NCBI RefSeq assembly: GCF_036417845.1
Contig: NC_089984.1
Location: 3,596,001-3,660,000, forward strand
Origin: Apteryx mantelli
Taxonomy: Eukaryota > Chordata > Aves > Apterygiformes > Apterygidae
Reading direction: 5' to 3'
Length of the DNA: 64,000 bases
The number at the start of each line of letters is the position of its first letter. Position 1 is the first letter of the stretch. This document shows positions 25,401 to 39,800 of the stretch, in pieces. The notes under the pieces are model-generated. The model did not search any database, was not told the origin of the DNA, and saw only the letters and a program-made list of their open reading frames with translations. Made by a program: the position numbers and the translations under genes.

Positions 25401-28400
25401 TCCAGCATGTACGTGCAGCGCACCCGACTTCCTACAGAAGCAAAACTGTGCGTTTGGGGGCAGCAGAGGGAAAAGCGCGTGGGAAAGGAAAGTGGAAATG
25501 GTGTCACAGGTCAGCTGAAGTACAGCTTTACAGTAGTTTTGGTGTCTGAGTAATCTCTTCGGATTCTGTGCAGTACAATCTGTCATAAAGGATCAGTGTT
25601 TAATAATTCAGTGCTGTCCTGGAGAAGCGAGTAAACTTTGCAGGTGATGACTGGAAAGGGTGGAATTGAACATGCAATGCTGTTAGCTTTTATAAAGCCT
25701 GTTCCCCACTGTCGTTATACGTCTGTTCAGAAAGAGCTGCAGCGGACGCTATCTGTACTAGAAATAGCAAAATCTGTCCTTTTAATCTTTCTGGATTTGC
25801 CAATATTTTCAAAGCAAGGTACAGCAGCCAACACGTGAAGGTCTAAGGAAGGAAGATAATCAGCTCATTGAAGAGATTGTATTTGTTACTGAGAGCAACT
25901 CCATTAGGGAGTGTAAAAACCAGTGTAGAACACTGGTTTCCATGCTTTTGCCATATGTGCTTGATGTGCCGCATGTGTTTTTGGGAAGGAATCTGATGAC
26001 ATGGGCACTTGCTCCTTCAGCGCGCAAAAGTGTTGTGACTTGCCCAACTATGGCCTGTATTAGTAATGAAATAATTGCATAAGATTTTCATGGATTTCCT
26101 AATGTGATCTTTCATGACTGATACATGCAGGCCTTCTGGCTTTCATTTCATGTCCCTTACTCCATCGAGATGATCAAGACACACCTCAGAAGAAAAACAA
26201 CTCACCCAGGCTAAGTGGCATCATGTCAAGGTCATCACCTTGCCATCTGGGTGCATCTTAGCCCCTCAGCATGACACCTAGGGGTGCTACTGCCCTCGGG
26301 CTCCTTACCAAGACCTTTTATCTGGGGTGACATTGAATTTAAAGGTATGAAGGGCCAGGAGCATAGGACTTGTGATAAAAGTGAAGTTTGCATCTACTGT
26401 GCAGTAAATCAAGACCAGTTTCATGTAATAATCTGGGTGGTTAAAGCAAGAATTGATTTCAAACAGCATCCAGAAGATATTGAATTGTTTGTGTCCGTTC
26501 CACCCGGCTCCTTCTGGTGTATCTCAGTATGAGCTCTTGTACCTTTTAACTGTGTTGACCTATAACGTGCCATTACTACTCTGATAGAAGAGAACAGGTA
26601 GAGCTAATTTCCACCCTCCCTTATGTCTTGACTTCTGTATCACGGAGGCTCAGATCGATTTTCTTCCTTCTCTTTCATTCTGTTGCTTCTTATTAAGCAG
26701 ATTAAAAATTAACTGTCTCCAAGAGGTTTGAAATCAAATCTAAATAAAGTGTGAAAATAGCAAAAAAACCCTACAAACATATTAGTTACTGTCCATTTTA
26801 ATTACGTCATTAATCTCCCCAGCTAGTATTTCTTGGATCGCTTTTGCCCGAGCAAGCGTGTGAAGCAGTCAATTTTAGCTGCTTTTTTTTCCCCCACAAT
26901 GATTTTTCTTCTGACCCCCGTCCTGGGTCTGTGATTCATTAGGAACTGGAAGCAGCAGTATTTGCGTGGGCGTTGGATTTACTCGTCATGCAATCATTTT
27001 CGCATTGTGAGGCATAATGCGATGCTGATAAAGTCCGTACATCTGTATTCCGTGCGAATTCCCGGAACGAAAAGTCTGCAGGATGGCGGGCTGACAGCAT
27101 TTGTAAATTCAGTGTGTAACTTTCTTTTATGGAAAGCAACGTTACAATTACACTTGTATTCGCTTTCGAGCCGTTTTACGGCGCCCAAATGATGTCAGAC
27201 GGCACAAGAATGAATGAAAATTGCTTTAGTTTTCATAAAGGGATATGTTAAAAGGCCAGCAAGGCCGGCTGTGATCATCAAGACTGATTTGTAGGAGATG
27301 GGCCATTAGGCTTTTCTGAGGTTTTGTTTTCCACTACTATATTTATGTCTTTAAAAGAGAGAAAGAAAAAAAAGCCTTCGAGCATGGTTTAAAAATTGCT
27401 AGTGATTGAGAAAGCACCACGATCCCTTGTAAATGCTTAAAAGATTAATTGCTCTAATTGCTCTCCCTTAAACGTTTGCTCCACATTTCAAGCCTGAACT
27501 GGTCGAACTTCACGGTCCTGCTACTAAAGCCTTACAGCCTTGCTTGCTGGATTAGCTGTCTATTCTCAGGCTTTTCTCGAGCACTTTATCGATGGCAGCT
27601 CATCCCTCTTAGCCCTCCCTTCATTGAGATAAAAACAGTGAGTTTCTGGAATAGGAGACATGCTTAACAAGTTCAAGTTCATAAGTTATACAATTTAGAA
27701 CCATCTAATTTCATTACATCAATGCTAATGCTTTTTCCACCCAATTTGCAACCTCCTTAACAAAAACCGCTAAGCTGGTTTCATGAGATCTATTTTCCAT
27801 ATAGCCATATAGATTGGCATTCATTATATTGCCTTGATTTCTTTAGCAATTACATTCAGAATCTCTCGTCCCAAAGGATGTCCAGGATCAATGTCAAGCT
27901 GGCATAATTTATCTGTGCTATTCTGTTTGCCTTCCAAAAAAATATCTGTGAAACGTTTGCTTTCCCCTGGCCCTCCAAGGTGTTGCTCAGTATTTCAAAA
28001 CTCACTGAAAATCAACAGCAGAGAAAACTTAGTGGCTCCCGGGTCCACCTTTTTTGAAAATGTCTGGATTTGCAGGTTTAAAAATGCCTAACAGCCAAAG
28101 TTGTTGCTTAGCATCATCATTAGCGTGGAACACGAGGTGTTAATGGCTTTGCCTGTAACACTACGTTTCTTCCAAAATACAGAAAAAGCCTAGAAGAATA
28201 CTTGTTAAAGGATCATCCCTTCTACCTAACGTGAGGTCTAGCATATTCTTCCTCGTGTTGCATATGATACCTTGCAGCTAGAAGACTCTCTAGTACTGTC
28301 CGGTAATATTTAGCGACGCAGATGCTCTTTTGATGCTTTCGAGACCTCTAGCACAGAGCAGTGGGATTGCAGAGGTCCATAATAGCATGGCTCTTTTCTT

Positions 28401-31400
28401 TCTCGGCACCGACAGTGCATAAAGGGCCGATCGCTCTGTTTTGCAGTGTTTTAGCTGTCCGTAGCGCATGTCCCCCTCTGTTTAATCTGTTAAGGGACCA
28501 ATGCATAAGATCTTTCTTTTTTCTTCTGAGTTTCCAGCAACCTGCCAGGTAATGATGTTTTGCCTGCATGGTCCTTCCTAAGTAAGCCATGACCATTGGG
28601 TTTAACAAGCCAGACGTGTGAATCTTCCTGCCTGCTTCGATTAATGGGAGCTTACGTGGAATTTGTGCAATTCCGCAATGTGCAATTCCAGGGTTTCTAT
28701 CCAGGGTCTACTCTTGGTGGACAGGAGCTTCTCTTCTCTGTGGCTTGTGGTGTCTTGGCTAAGCGGTGTTAAGATTTTGATTTTAGTCTACAGAAGTCCT
28801 CCTTTCTTTATTTTAGCTCGTATATATATAATAGGTAGATCTCCTGTTTATCTCTTTAAATACATTATTTGCAGTTGCCCCACTGAGAACATAAGGGTTG
28901 CTTCTAGCTTGTGTGACTTCTTTTTTGGTCCTCTTGTCTCTGGTGGTTGCCCTTTTGTGACCACTTCCTTCTCCCTCCAGCTGCTCACGTTAGTAGAAGT
29001 TAGTTTTAAGTAGCATAGTTTAAGGGAGCAGTTGAGACACTATTTCAGACTTTGTGATGGAAGAATTTTGTATGAGTGTCTGTTCCCATCAGAAGCTGCT
29101 TGATCCTCACACTCCGCTAATGAAACCATTGAGGTAATGATTTCACAGTGTGTAGGAAACATTTTCCACTGACGTTACCTCAGTCTGGCCTTCGGACCCA
29201 CACAATGATAATAGGATAATTATGACTTGATTTTGTGTGCTTAGACGTTGTTTTCATCATAGACAAATGTTCCCGAGAAAGTGAAATGTCATCCTATTAC
29301 CGCCTGATCTTTAAAACCTTTGGGAGGTCTCTCATTTTTGCCTTTACAAACATCATTCTCACTTGTATACATTGCATAAAATAATTGCTCTGTTTATCAA
29401 TGTGATGAAGTAGGTCCTGGCACACTAAAATACATGACAGTTTACTGTTCTTTTGCAAATAAAACTGAGCAGGAGGTTAAACACAGGTTTTTCTTTGTAA
29501 GTGTACTCCTGGTTTAAGAGAACTGAATGAAAATGCAAGCTTTAAATGAGAAAAGACGCAGGTTCATTTGGGGCTTGCACCTCTGGAATAAGATCAAGTG
29601 CGTGTGGATGAGTGTGAAAGTGGTACCACCTCGGCAGCTCTGATGGATTCGCCTTTCAGGAAGCCCTTATATAGCTATTTATAGGCTTGAAGACTTGAAG
29701 CTGGTAGCCTTCATGAAATTGTAACACCCCTTCCAGGTTATTGTATGGCCACAGCTGATAAACAGAGAAGTAGAGCAAAAAGACAAAATTTAGAAATCCC
29801 GGTGAACAGAAATAGTACGCGGAAAAGGGTTGGTATTACGGATTTTGAGGAAGCTGTTCAGAAGCGTATCTCTAGCTCTAAAAATGGCACGGCTGAGCTG
29901 AAAATAGTGGCTCGGCAGGAATTTTTGCATTCAAACTACAAAACGCTCCGGCGTAAGGCTCTGGCTCTGCACCTGAATGAGAAAACACGCAGTCACACTG
30001 CTGAGTATCAGGAGACGGACAGGGACAGAGAAGAGCCTTGAATAGGGGCGGAGGGAAGAAAAGGGTCACTGTGCGTTTTCCTGGGTATAAAGGGAAATAA
30101 CTTGAAAGGGAGTCCGCGCTCTGAAAACCCAAATGACTTGCGGACTGATAGTAAAAGGTCTGGCAAAGCCAGGCTGATCTGTTCTGTCTTTTTGCACAGA
30201 CAGTCTCTGCTAAATTTCTATTGCTTTCAGCTCCGATGAGCTTGGTAGAATAGTCAGTAGGGCAAGGGAAAAAAAAAAGGGTTCGGTACCACTGTGCAGA
30301 AGAACAAGCAATGGATTGGGTCTGGATAGAGCTTTAATTTAATTCAGATTTAACCCTGGGATTGGGTAGATGCTTTGCCATCACCTTCCTGACTATGAAA
30401 TGTTAAGGGAGGAAAAGGAAAAGAGAGGAAAAAGAACAGATATAGTGGATGATATGCAGCAATATGGCATAAGCAACAGGTATGGAAGTATATCAGTATT
30501 ATCCAGAGTCTTTGGCTGCTGCAAAGGACAAGGGCATCACGTACATCAGGGGCTGCCAGGTCAGGTTGTATTCTTAGCGCACACGTTACACCTCCCATAA
30601 AGGATTAAACACTGCTGTAACTGAGCAAGTCCAGTAAAAACTCAGTGGCAGGCTGGGATAAGAAAGAATATTCAAGTTACAAGTGAAGTCCTGCCTCACT
30701 TTAGTCGTAAATCTCACCGCTGTATTAATCGCATTCCCCAAATGCCATGGGCCTGATTTTCCAGGATGTGCCCTGGTGCAGTGGTTATTTATTTCAGTGA
30801 GGAGGGAGTTATATTTGTCTTGCAGAGGGCGAGATTGCATCAGAAGAGCTGAATAACGTTGGAGGCGAGTGCTGTGACTGACACCTCTGACCGTGCGTGT
30901 GTAGCTGGGGGATGGTGATGAGGAGGGACCATGGGAGGTTTTTGGTACCTACTGCACAAGCATAGCGGGTGGGAGCATTTTGAAACTCAGGCTAGGGTTA
31001 TCAGGCAAGCCTTGATTACCAGAGATTAAACACACGTGGATTACTTCAGTGTTATCTTCCATAGGACAGCAAATATTTCATGATCGAGGTAATGAGAGAC
31101 CCACATTTAGTGGCCTTGACTTCAGGTTATACGTCCCTGGAGATAAGCAATGCGGATCCTGCTGAAGGAGGTGAAATGCAGAGAGCGCCTCTTAGCTTAA
31201 CGCTGGGAAGTGGTTAAAAATGTCAAAAATCCAGTTGCCAGGGAAAGGAGGGAGGTTGTTTCAGAAGGAAAAGCTCGAGGGCTGCACAGACCCAAAGCTT
31301 TCCCAGGAATGAAACATGCTTTCAGATTTGGGTCCCCACCCTCTGCTCTCATAAAAGGAGTCATAGACCAGAAATCTTTAAACACATGGTTTGAATAAGG

Positions 31401-34400
31401 TAAAGTACATAGCCAACGGGCCAAGCTATGCCCTCAGGTACATCTGGGTAACCACATTGCCCCCAGAGGAGCTCTACAGATGCAACCAGAGGTAGCAATT
31501 GGCCTGGGGGGACCAAGCGAGGATGAAAGGCTGCAGTGTTCAGACCCTGGTATTTTTAACAGTTAAACTTTGGGGAAGGATTCCTGGGTCAAAGCTGCCA
31601 AACCCCCAAAAACAACTGTTAGGTCGGGAGAAGCGGCTCCTGTGTACGGGCACACACAACTTGGCCACGTGAAATATTTTCCCATCGCTGGCAGGAAGAG
31701 CACAGCTCTTCGCAGCGGCTATAAATGGAGGAGACATCTGGATGGCTGCAACGTTCCCGACAACAGCAGCAGCAGCAAGAAACCCCAAGACAGAGAGCGA
31801 GAGGGAAGATTTATGAACAAATGTCTGTTTGGGCAGAAAAGCAGTGGTTGTTTTGGGGCTTTTACAACATAAATCTACTCAGTTGGAGTGACGGCGGGCA
31901 CCTCGGAGCACCTGTGGAGCACAGGAGAAGGTGGCTGAGGTGACACCGCAGACAGACCTCTGTCGTCTTGATTTGAAGGCAGAGATGTTTGATCTACCGC
32001 TTTGCTTCATAGCTTGTTCTCATGGTCATTTGCCCTTCATGTGCAAAATAGGTGCCTTCATGTTTGAATTTGCCTGTCCTCCGGTTCTGGCTAACTGGTT
32101 CTTGTAACACCTTTGCTGCTTCAAAAGTGCTATTTAATCCTGAGCGTTTCTTCTCTGTGAAGGTGTCTCTATATTATTTCTCCATTTTGTTAGTTGTTTT
32201 CTACTCTGAGCTCCTGTTGAGCCACTTCGCTCTTGAGCTTTGTTGCATCCCCTGTCGCCTAGCTGTGGCCTCTCTTCCTCGTTCCTTAACAGATCTCTCT
32301 GCGCTGGGCTGCATGAAAGCAGGAGGTTCAGAGGGGGCCAACGATCCAGGCTGCCTGTGCCACTGGGGACATCTTGTCCCTCTTGCCACCGGGCAGTGGC
32401 GAGGGACAGCTCTGAGTCAGAGCCCAGCGTAAGGGCAGTCCGTACTGCAGTGTGTAGGCCACCACCCACGCGAAGGAGGAAAGTGGAAAGGCTCTTCCGA
32501 GCAGGAGGAGATAGGTCTGTCTCTTATGAGACCAGCCACCATCACGGCTATTTTGTGTCCCTGATAACACTAACAGCATGGCTTTCGGGCCATGGGGCAG
32601 AGGACCTGCCACGGTCTCCTTTTGCTCTTTTTTCTGTTTCTCAATCCGGAGAATGCCCACCTGAACCCTTCCACCCACTGAGATTTCTCACCAGCAGCTT
32701 GCTCAGGATAGGGGGGATGAGGTGATGCCGTGGATCCCGCTGGTGGCCGAGGTATAGGGGGAGAGCTGAGGTACGGGGAGTTGTGTCTCCTGCATCTCTG
32801 GCTTTTCTGGCAGCTTGCAGAGGGCAGCCAGTGGGACAGGCCAGCAGAGATGGTTTTAGGTAGGGATGGCTGAAGGGCTGCAGACGTGAGGGCTCAGAAA
32901 CGGTTGTAGACATCTGGTCGGAGCAGGTGGCCTCCATGGCATGGTCAGGAGAAGGTGCTGCTGCCTCCCTGAAAGCCTCTCGAAGGGAAGGTATGGGGTG
33001 ATCAGTGGGGGAAGTGCTTCTCCAGCCAACGGCTACATGAGGATGGCCAGCCCCTGCTCAGAGGCAGAATTAAGAGTGGTATCTGAGTATTTTGAGGGCC
33101 ATACATCACTCTGTGGAGTGACTTTTGAAGAAAAGCCAATGCGTGGGAGGATATGCCTTTCCCTGTGCCCTAAGACAAGATCCTCCAGGATTCTGCAGTC
33201 CTGCTGGAGCATCACAAATCCACACACTGGCCCTGAACGCCAGACCTTACATTTAAGCTGAAAGAGGAGTAGGTTTGCCGGCAGGTGGCTGCTTCCATAC
33301 ATATTGCATATTGCTTCTGCGAAGAGCAGCTCTGTTTCTTCTGGAAAAGATATGGGGGGAAGAACAGGTCCCAATTTGTCTTAGTGGGCTAAGAGAGACG
33401 AGAAATAGCTCACCATCCTCCTATGACCTAGCAAGGGTTTTAGAGCAAGGTCAGGGCAGGAAAAAAAGGATAAAGCCTGGGCAGATGATATTCAACGTAG
33501 ACACTTGCTTAGATGCTTCTGAAGGCCATTTCATGGCTAGATGGTCTTTCCCTACCTGGAAACCAGCACTTTGAGTACACAGTTTTTTGGAGCCGTTTTC
33601 TGGAAGTGAAAAGGTTTACAAAGACTGGAGGGGGGTGGACAGACGATATCTGCTGGTTTGTAATCTTGTCCCTTAAAATATATTGACCAGCCAAAAAAGA
33701 AGAAGTGCTTAGCAGGGAGATTTTTTTTTTTTTAATTTCCTTTGAACTCACTAGTGTCATCTATAAATCAACCACTGGACACAGGGAGATTTAATGCATG
33801 ATTCTTTCTGGTGGCTAAATGCAACCCTTCCCATTTTCCTTCTTTAACTGCTGGGATAAAGCAGGCATGACTGTGGAGTTTGCCCTCATGGGACAGTGCT
33901 TGGCTTTGTCTGCCAAGTCCAATAACTGGCGTTGCCTCCTAATAATGACTCCTTTAAAAGAAATCTGAAGTATAAATAATTAATGCCTGTTAAATTATTC
34001 AGACTGGAAATACGCTCCATGAATTTAGCAAGCTGACCATGATAAGAATGAGCAATTACATTAGTTAACCCATAAAGCATGCAGATCCGCAGTTAGTTCA
34101 CGTTTGAGGCTGCTTTATGTTTTTAGGAACAAGCATGAGCCACACTGGTATAAACTAAAGCTACAGCTAAAAAAAAAAAAAAAAAAACGGGTTAAACGAT
34201 GTGGTTTAAATGCTCAGCAAACAAACTATATTCAAATGCGATTGGATTTATTTTCAAATGGCAAAGTGGTGCTTTTTTCTTTTGGAAAAAAAAAGAAAAA
34301 CAGTTTTTTTTGTTTTTTTTTTTAAGCTTTAATCACTGTTCTCTGCAAGAACTTGAAGCTGTTTCAGAATGCTGTTAGCAGCGCGATGAAAGAAGTTATC

Positions 34401-35637
34401 CTCTAGATGCTCTGTCCCGGTCTCTGCAAATTTCTCCTGGTCTTTCTCCACGTGCTGCCGAATAGGTAGCAGGATAGTTTAAAAAAAAAAAAAAAAGGAT
34501 TTTTTTTAACCTATTAGCATCATGGAGGAAATCTAATAATAATGTACATACCGACGGTCCAGTTCTGTGAATGCATGCAAGTAACTGCACGCCAGTAAAA
34601 CCTGCACGATTTATTTGGAGATTGAGAGGCGATTCAGGTTAACAACTCTGGGACAGTTACTGAGATGTGTCTGTACACTAAAAGCCTTTTCAAGTAAAAA
34701 AGGAACATAATTTATTAGACAAAAAGGAAAACCGTTGCCTTAATTTGAAGCTCTGAATGCAGAGCTAAGAAGTTGATTTTAGAACTCAAAATGGGCATTG
34801 TCCAAATGCTTTGTCTACCTTATACTCGCCTGAAGATGATAAGGTCTAGCCTCAAAAAAACGGATCTTTTTCCCAAGCTGTACGAACTAACCAGATAAGT
34901 GTTTTACACGGTTATTCTATAGACTTTCCTATGGAAGTATGGACTCTCTGACTCTTCCTACTGAGAAATATAAGCAGATATATACGGATTTGGTTCTCTT
35001 TGTGTTTTTTTTGTTTTTTTTTTTGTTTTTTGCATAAAACTAAAGGCATCATATTGAAAAATGTGTTTATGACTCCTTATTTACTTGAGGAAGCCGTTGC
35101 ATACCATATGCAGACCATACCGTGCTGCAAAAGCACAAGTAGAGATGTTGGGTGGACACAAAATGCATCACCTCCCTCTACCAGCCTAAGCCGGGACATG
35201 GTCTAACTTAGTCTCAGCCAGAATCTGGGCTGACCTTACTTTGCCTCCAAAGAATTGGGTTCTGGACCATTTCAGCCTGCAGATCAGTTTATTTCCCTCA
35301 ATCACCTAATCCGTTTGTGGTTTTGATTTGCCTTTTTAAAGCTTTATTTACCCTGCCTCCTAAGCGTTCCTACGAAAATATAAGCGTTAGGGTTAAAAAA
35401 AAAAATCTATCTAAATCTTTTATTCTAGTGGGTCACCTGTATTGATTCTTTCCCCGTATTTTAGACCTCTGCACTCAGCATTTCTTGTTCTGCCGCCCAA
35501 TCAATATCAATTCCTCCTGGAAATTACATTAGTGTTTTTAAATACGAGTTCACTTGCGAAGTTTAACTTTTCCTGTACATCTGAGAAGCTTTGGGAAGTT
35601 TTTCTTCTTTTTTTTTGAGATGATGGATTAATTGCAG
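16451..35637. other. PRKG1 intron, no gene recognised
   Basis: About 19 kb of intronic sequence. It holds one CR1 scrap (about 17636-17770) and scattered homopolymers: C at about 19156-19165, T at about 22879-22892, and A at 34170-34187 and 34481-34496. AT-rich, homeodomain-motif-bearing stretches at about 22650-22870, 27690-27880 and 33920-34090 look like candidate conserved non-coding elements. A 98-codon ATG frame at 29745-30041 has a poor start context and no recognisable domain. Confidence 0.6.
17636..17770 (+). mobile_element. CR1 LINE 3'-end fragment (old)
   Basis: It carries the blocks ACTCTCCATCCTCAG, CAGGACGTGGCCTGGAGCAA, CCTGCTGTAGCTGCAACGTT and GAGACCCTCCAACCTGATCT in CR1 3'-end order. 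It shares the CTCCATCCTCAG variant with the scrap at 606-725, so both may come from the same old CR1 subfamily. Edges are approximate. Confidence 0.7.
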
Positions 35638-35638
35638 T

Positions 35639-35685
<47 letters not shown>

Positions 35686-35740
35686 ATATATATAATGGTA
35701 TTATATATATAATATATAACATATATATATAATGGTATTA
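35638..35740. repeat. compound (TG)n(TA)n microsatellite with a duplicated flank
   Basis: Two TG runs alternate with TA runs. They are followed by two copies of ATATATATAATGGTATTA ending at 35703 and 35740, a local tandem duplication of about 37 bp. Confidence 0.95.
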
Positions 35741-36801
35741 GCATAAGCTATTTTAATTTACTTGACTTTTCTGAGAGTTTAGTAGAAAATATTAAAAATT
35801 GAAAGTAAAAAAGGTTCAGACTTCTGAAAATTGAATCATTTAAGCATCTAAAGAAATGAGAATAAAAAGAGATTTGTGATATATATAGAAAATGAAATTG
35901 TATTCCTTTTTCAGATTGTTTAACATGTTAGGTCATGTTTAACAATTGCATTCTCACCTTAACGTTAAGCAACAGTTTTGCAGGTTTATAAGTCCCTGAT
36001 TTTTATGCACGCGCTCAGGGTGGTTGCACGTCACCTTAGCGGCAACGCGTATTGGGTTTTGAGCCGAGCGCCAGGAATTGGCGTGAATCAAGGGGTCTCC
36101 TAATGGTTCCCTTGTAACAGCCGTCCTTGGATCTATTAGCAAATCAAATCATTGACTCAAACGCTGAAAAAAAATCATTGAATCCCTCTGCGTCTCTTTG
36201 TGGGAAGCGTCCTGAACCGTAGGAGGATCGAATACCTCTTAGTTGTTCAAAGCAGTTCATAGACAGGCTGTCAGTCTCCGTTGTATAGATCCCTTCCAGA
36301 AGGAGATGACTTAATGCTATAAGATACGTTACTGCTGGTAGGATTAAATCCATTAAACAGAAGTCTTGAGGGGATTCGTTAACGGGTGTTTGCCCTGCCC
36401 TCTGCAAGGGCAGAAGCGCTCGGTGCTGTACGAACATCCAGGCGGAGGACGGAGATTTTAGTGGTGTTGCTGGGGTGCACAACGAACCCCCTGTATAGGG
36501 ATTTATATAAATGTGCCCCTTCACATGCTATACGCTCACTCCTTTAGAGTTATAGCAGCTAACTCGAGAAAAACTTGTAATACTAATCCTACGTGCCTGC
36601 TGAGAAAGGCAATAGCATCAATATGTTGATGGGAGTTTCAAGCTGCGTTGGAGCAATACTCCTGGCCTCCGTGGTCCTTTTTTTTCTTTAAATGCATGCG
36701 TATTTTTGCTTCTATATTTCCTTTCGATCGATTTTTTTGGTCGGTGATTCAACAAGTATTCGGCACGTTTGCAGCCGTACGCCTCGACCAGGGAGAGCTG
36801 G

Positions 36802-36815
36802 TCAGTAGAGGGCGG
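36802..36815 (+). promoter_or_regulatory. CTCF-like site
   Basis: TCAGTAGAGGGCGG matches the CTCF core consensus except for the first base. It has the same orientation as the site at 14372. Confidence 0.45.
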
Positions 36816-39800
36816 CATTAGACCTTGTGTTTTGCGTTTTCTCCTCTTAAAAGAAATTAGAATTAAATAACGGGTGTGTGTGGGGGGGAAGAATGTGGAG
36901 AATGCTGTGCCTGCCAGAGCTGCAGGCCATGTAAGGGAATATAGTGGGGCCAAATACCCACCGAGCAGGGAGGGGGCACGCAACGCTTCAAGCGATGTCA
37001 CGCTGACATCGGGAGCTGAAAAGGGTCGTTTTACTGATAGTCACGGCTTTTAAGCAAGGAAAAAAAAAGGAAAAAAAGAAAGAAAATAGAAAATAAAAGG
37101 GTGTTTTAAAAAAAAAAACAAAACAGATGTTTGTGTATCCGTGAAGGAGCAGTGGGATTTTTCAGAACTGGTTCCCGAATTGGTTGAAAGAGGAAAAATA
37201 GGAAATACGCTGGCTTTCCGCATGCCATAATGTAGGTTTTCATGCTGCAGACCAGGATCAATCCTTTCTCCTCCAGCACCATGAGAATCATTTGCCTCAT
37301 GCCTGATGCTTTCAAGATGAGCTTGCATACCAAGCTTGGGGCGTATGGATTGCATATAGAAGGATATGACAAAATAGCACCGTTAAGGTTTTACCTGAAA
37401 TCGGGTCTTGCATAGAAGTGGACTATAAAAGGCTGCAGACTTTAGCTAAACGGTGGTTCCTGGAGCTGGGAGAAGCAGCCCCAAAGCGCACGTTGCCTTT
37501 GTAGGTTGATCGCTTGCGAAGGACTTTTTCTTATCTAGCTTTGAAGAAGTTCCCGGGAGTGGAGCCCCGGTTTGCCTGGTGGTGGAATTCATGCTGTTCT
37601 CCACCTGCATCAAAGAGCAAGAGACGGCGGGGAAGCAGCGCATGGGTGAACCTTCCCAGCATGTTTTAATGCGTGGTTTAATCGTGCGCTGTGGAGAGGG
37701 CTCTGGGTCGGAGCAAAACCCAGTTGGAGATGGAGCCAGAAGAGGGACCGCAGTCTCCCACATTGCCCACGGCTGGTGCCGGGGAGGCGCAGGAGCTTGA
37801 GTTTCAGCATCGTGGTGCAGCAAGGATGAGGACGGAGCTCGCGGCGCCTGGGTTCAGCCGCTAAGCTGGAAGGGGGAATTTTGCAAAGGTGAGAATAAAA
37901 GCGTTGTCTGTCCCCCGATTCGCCCGACGCAGCAGGGCGGTCAGTCCAAAGACACCGGCACCGCTCCGGGAATGAGGAGAACGCTGGTCTCCAATGAGCA
38001 GAGCAATCTGTGACAGAGGAAAACCGGGAGCATGAACGTTTTTACACACTCAGAGAGCTCACTGGGATGAGGCTTTCCCAAGCACAAATAAGAAATCGCC
38101 ATAGAAGTCAGTGGAGCGCTGCAAAACCTTTGCGAAAGCCGACATGAGCCCCAGTTTGCAGCTTCTGCCTGGACGGTTCATGGACGCTGGTGCCTTGACG
38201 CCGGGTCCTCCGCGGGACAGAGCCATTAATGGTCACGGAACTCAGCTCCGAGTGCAAAGGTTTTCCAAACTGTTTTTTGGAAAAGAGGCTTCAGCAATAC
38301 TAGAATTGTGGACATCAAGATTTCTAGGTCCTTAAGTGAAAATCTGACATTGCAGTAAAATATTTCTAGTTGCGCAGGACGTGTAGCTGTTAGAAAAAGA
38401 CTTCATAACCAAGTCCCTCATGAATCTGTTTCTAAAAAAAGGCAGGCAACTGGTGTTTATCTTTAAGAAACACCAGTCTGTTGCCTAGTCACATAAAATA
38501 CAGGTTTAAAATATACGTTTAGCGTTCACCGTTATAAATATTTGAAACATTCAAATAATATTTTTTAATAAGCACAGGGATTAATCTGATTACATAAAGA
38601 GACAGCATACCTGTTTACAACGCATTCGTCATAAAACGATGTTCACGCACTGGTTATTTTTATATTGGTCGCATAATACGTGTTTATTACTAATCCGATT
38701 TCAAATATAAATGAGTTGTTTTGAAGGCTGGACAAATCAGCACAACAGACCAGGCTAATTATGGTAGTTGAGTGGTACATTATTGGCAAGAGGAGATAAG
38801 AAACACCGCAGGGTCCAAAAGGCGATGAGAAGGAGCACCCAGGATTGCAGATGCTTGGGGCCGACAAGAGGTCTGATGCCGTTAAACGCAGGAAGGAATG
38901 GCACCATGCAGCTCTGAAATCAGGCCGGAGGAGCGAGCCGCTATGGATTCGAATAATTTTTTGGGGAAAAATAAGTCTCTTGCTGTTTGCACCTTTCTGG
39001 GTACTTTACTTTCCACCTTTCGCAGCCGGAGAACTGATTTAAAAAAATCAGCATGTTGCAGATGGCAGCAGAGGTTTGCGAAAGAGAAGGATGTAACTAT
39101 ACGGTAAGAGAAGACAAACATCAGTTTTGATCAACGTGAGCTTTTACCAGCGCACTGCTGAAAACCTGTGCAAAAAACACTGCGCAAAAATGTGCCATTA
39201 GAAGCTATTACGGCCAGCTGGGGTCCAAAAGAGTCGATTAAAAGACAAACTCAGAAATGATCTCACCCGGAAAAGGCTAGCGGGTGCAGATGAAGTCAGA
39301 ACCATATGCATCAAGATGGGATTTGACCCCAGATGTCCTGATACCCTGAGCGCCTGGATCATGTAACCCAATAACGTCAGATCTATATTCTGCCCAACGC
39401 CTCTCTTAAGCAACTTAATACAAAGATGATATATAGCGTGTGTTAGGCAGTCGTAAGGTTGCTGGCTGTGCGGATGTCGCACGAAAGCTGCTTGTCCCTT
39501 GTCTCTGAAAAGGAGGTTCGTGAGACCTTCAGTGTATGTTGACCATTCGGTCAGCAGATGACATGCAGGGCTCTATATGGCATTTGGATTTTGTCTCCGT
39601 TGCGTGACCAGGCTGGATTATTTGTGTCCTCTGGCAGTCGCCCTGTGCCACTCGCTGCATGGGTTGGATAATGGATGAGTCACAGCGCTCTCCCGTCTCT
39701 TTACTGCGACCCGGAGATATCATATAGCAGAAGGAGGACCATACGTGGAATAGTGAAGATAAAACAATCCCAGAGCACTGGCCGTCCTGAGCGGTTACGC

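Noticed and set aside
29745..30041. 98-codon ATG open frame, Lys/Arg-rich
   Set aside because: Weak start context (T at -3), no recognised domain and a length expected by chance in 64 kb. Kept only as a note.
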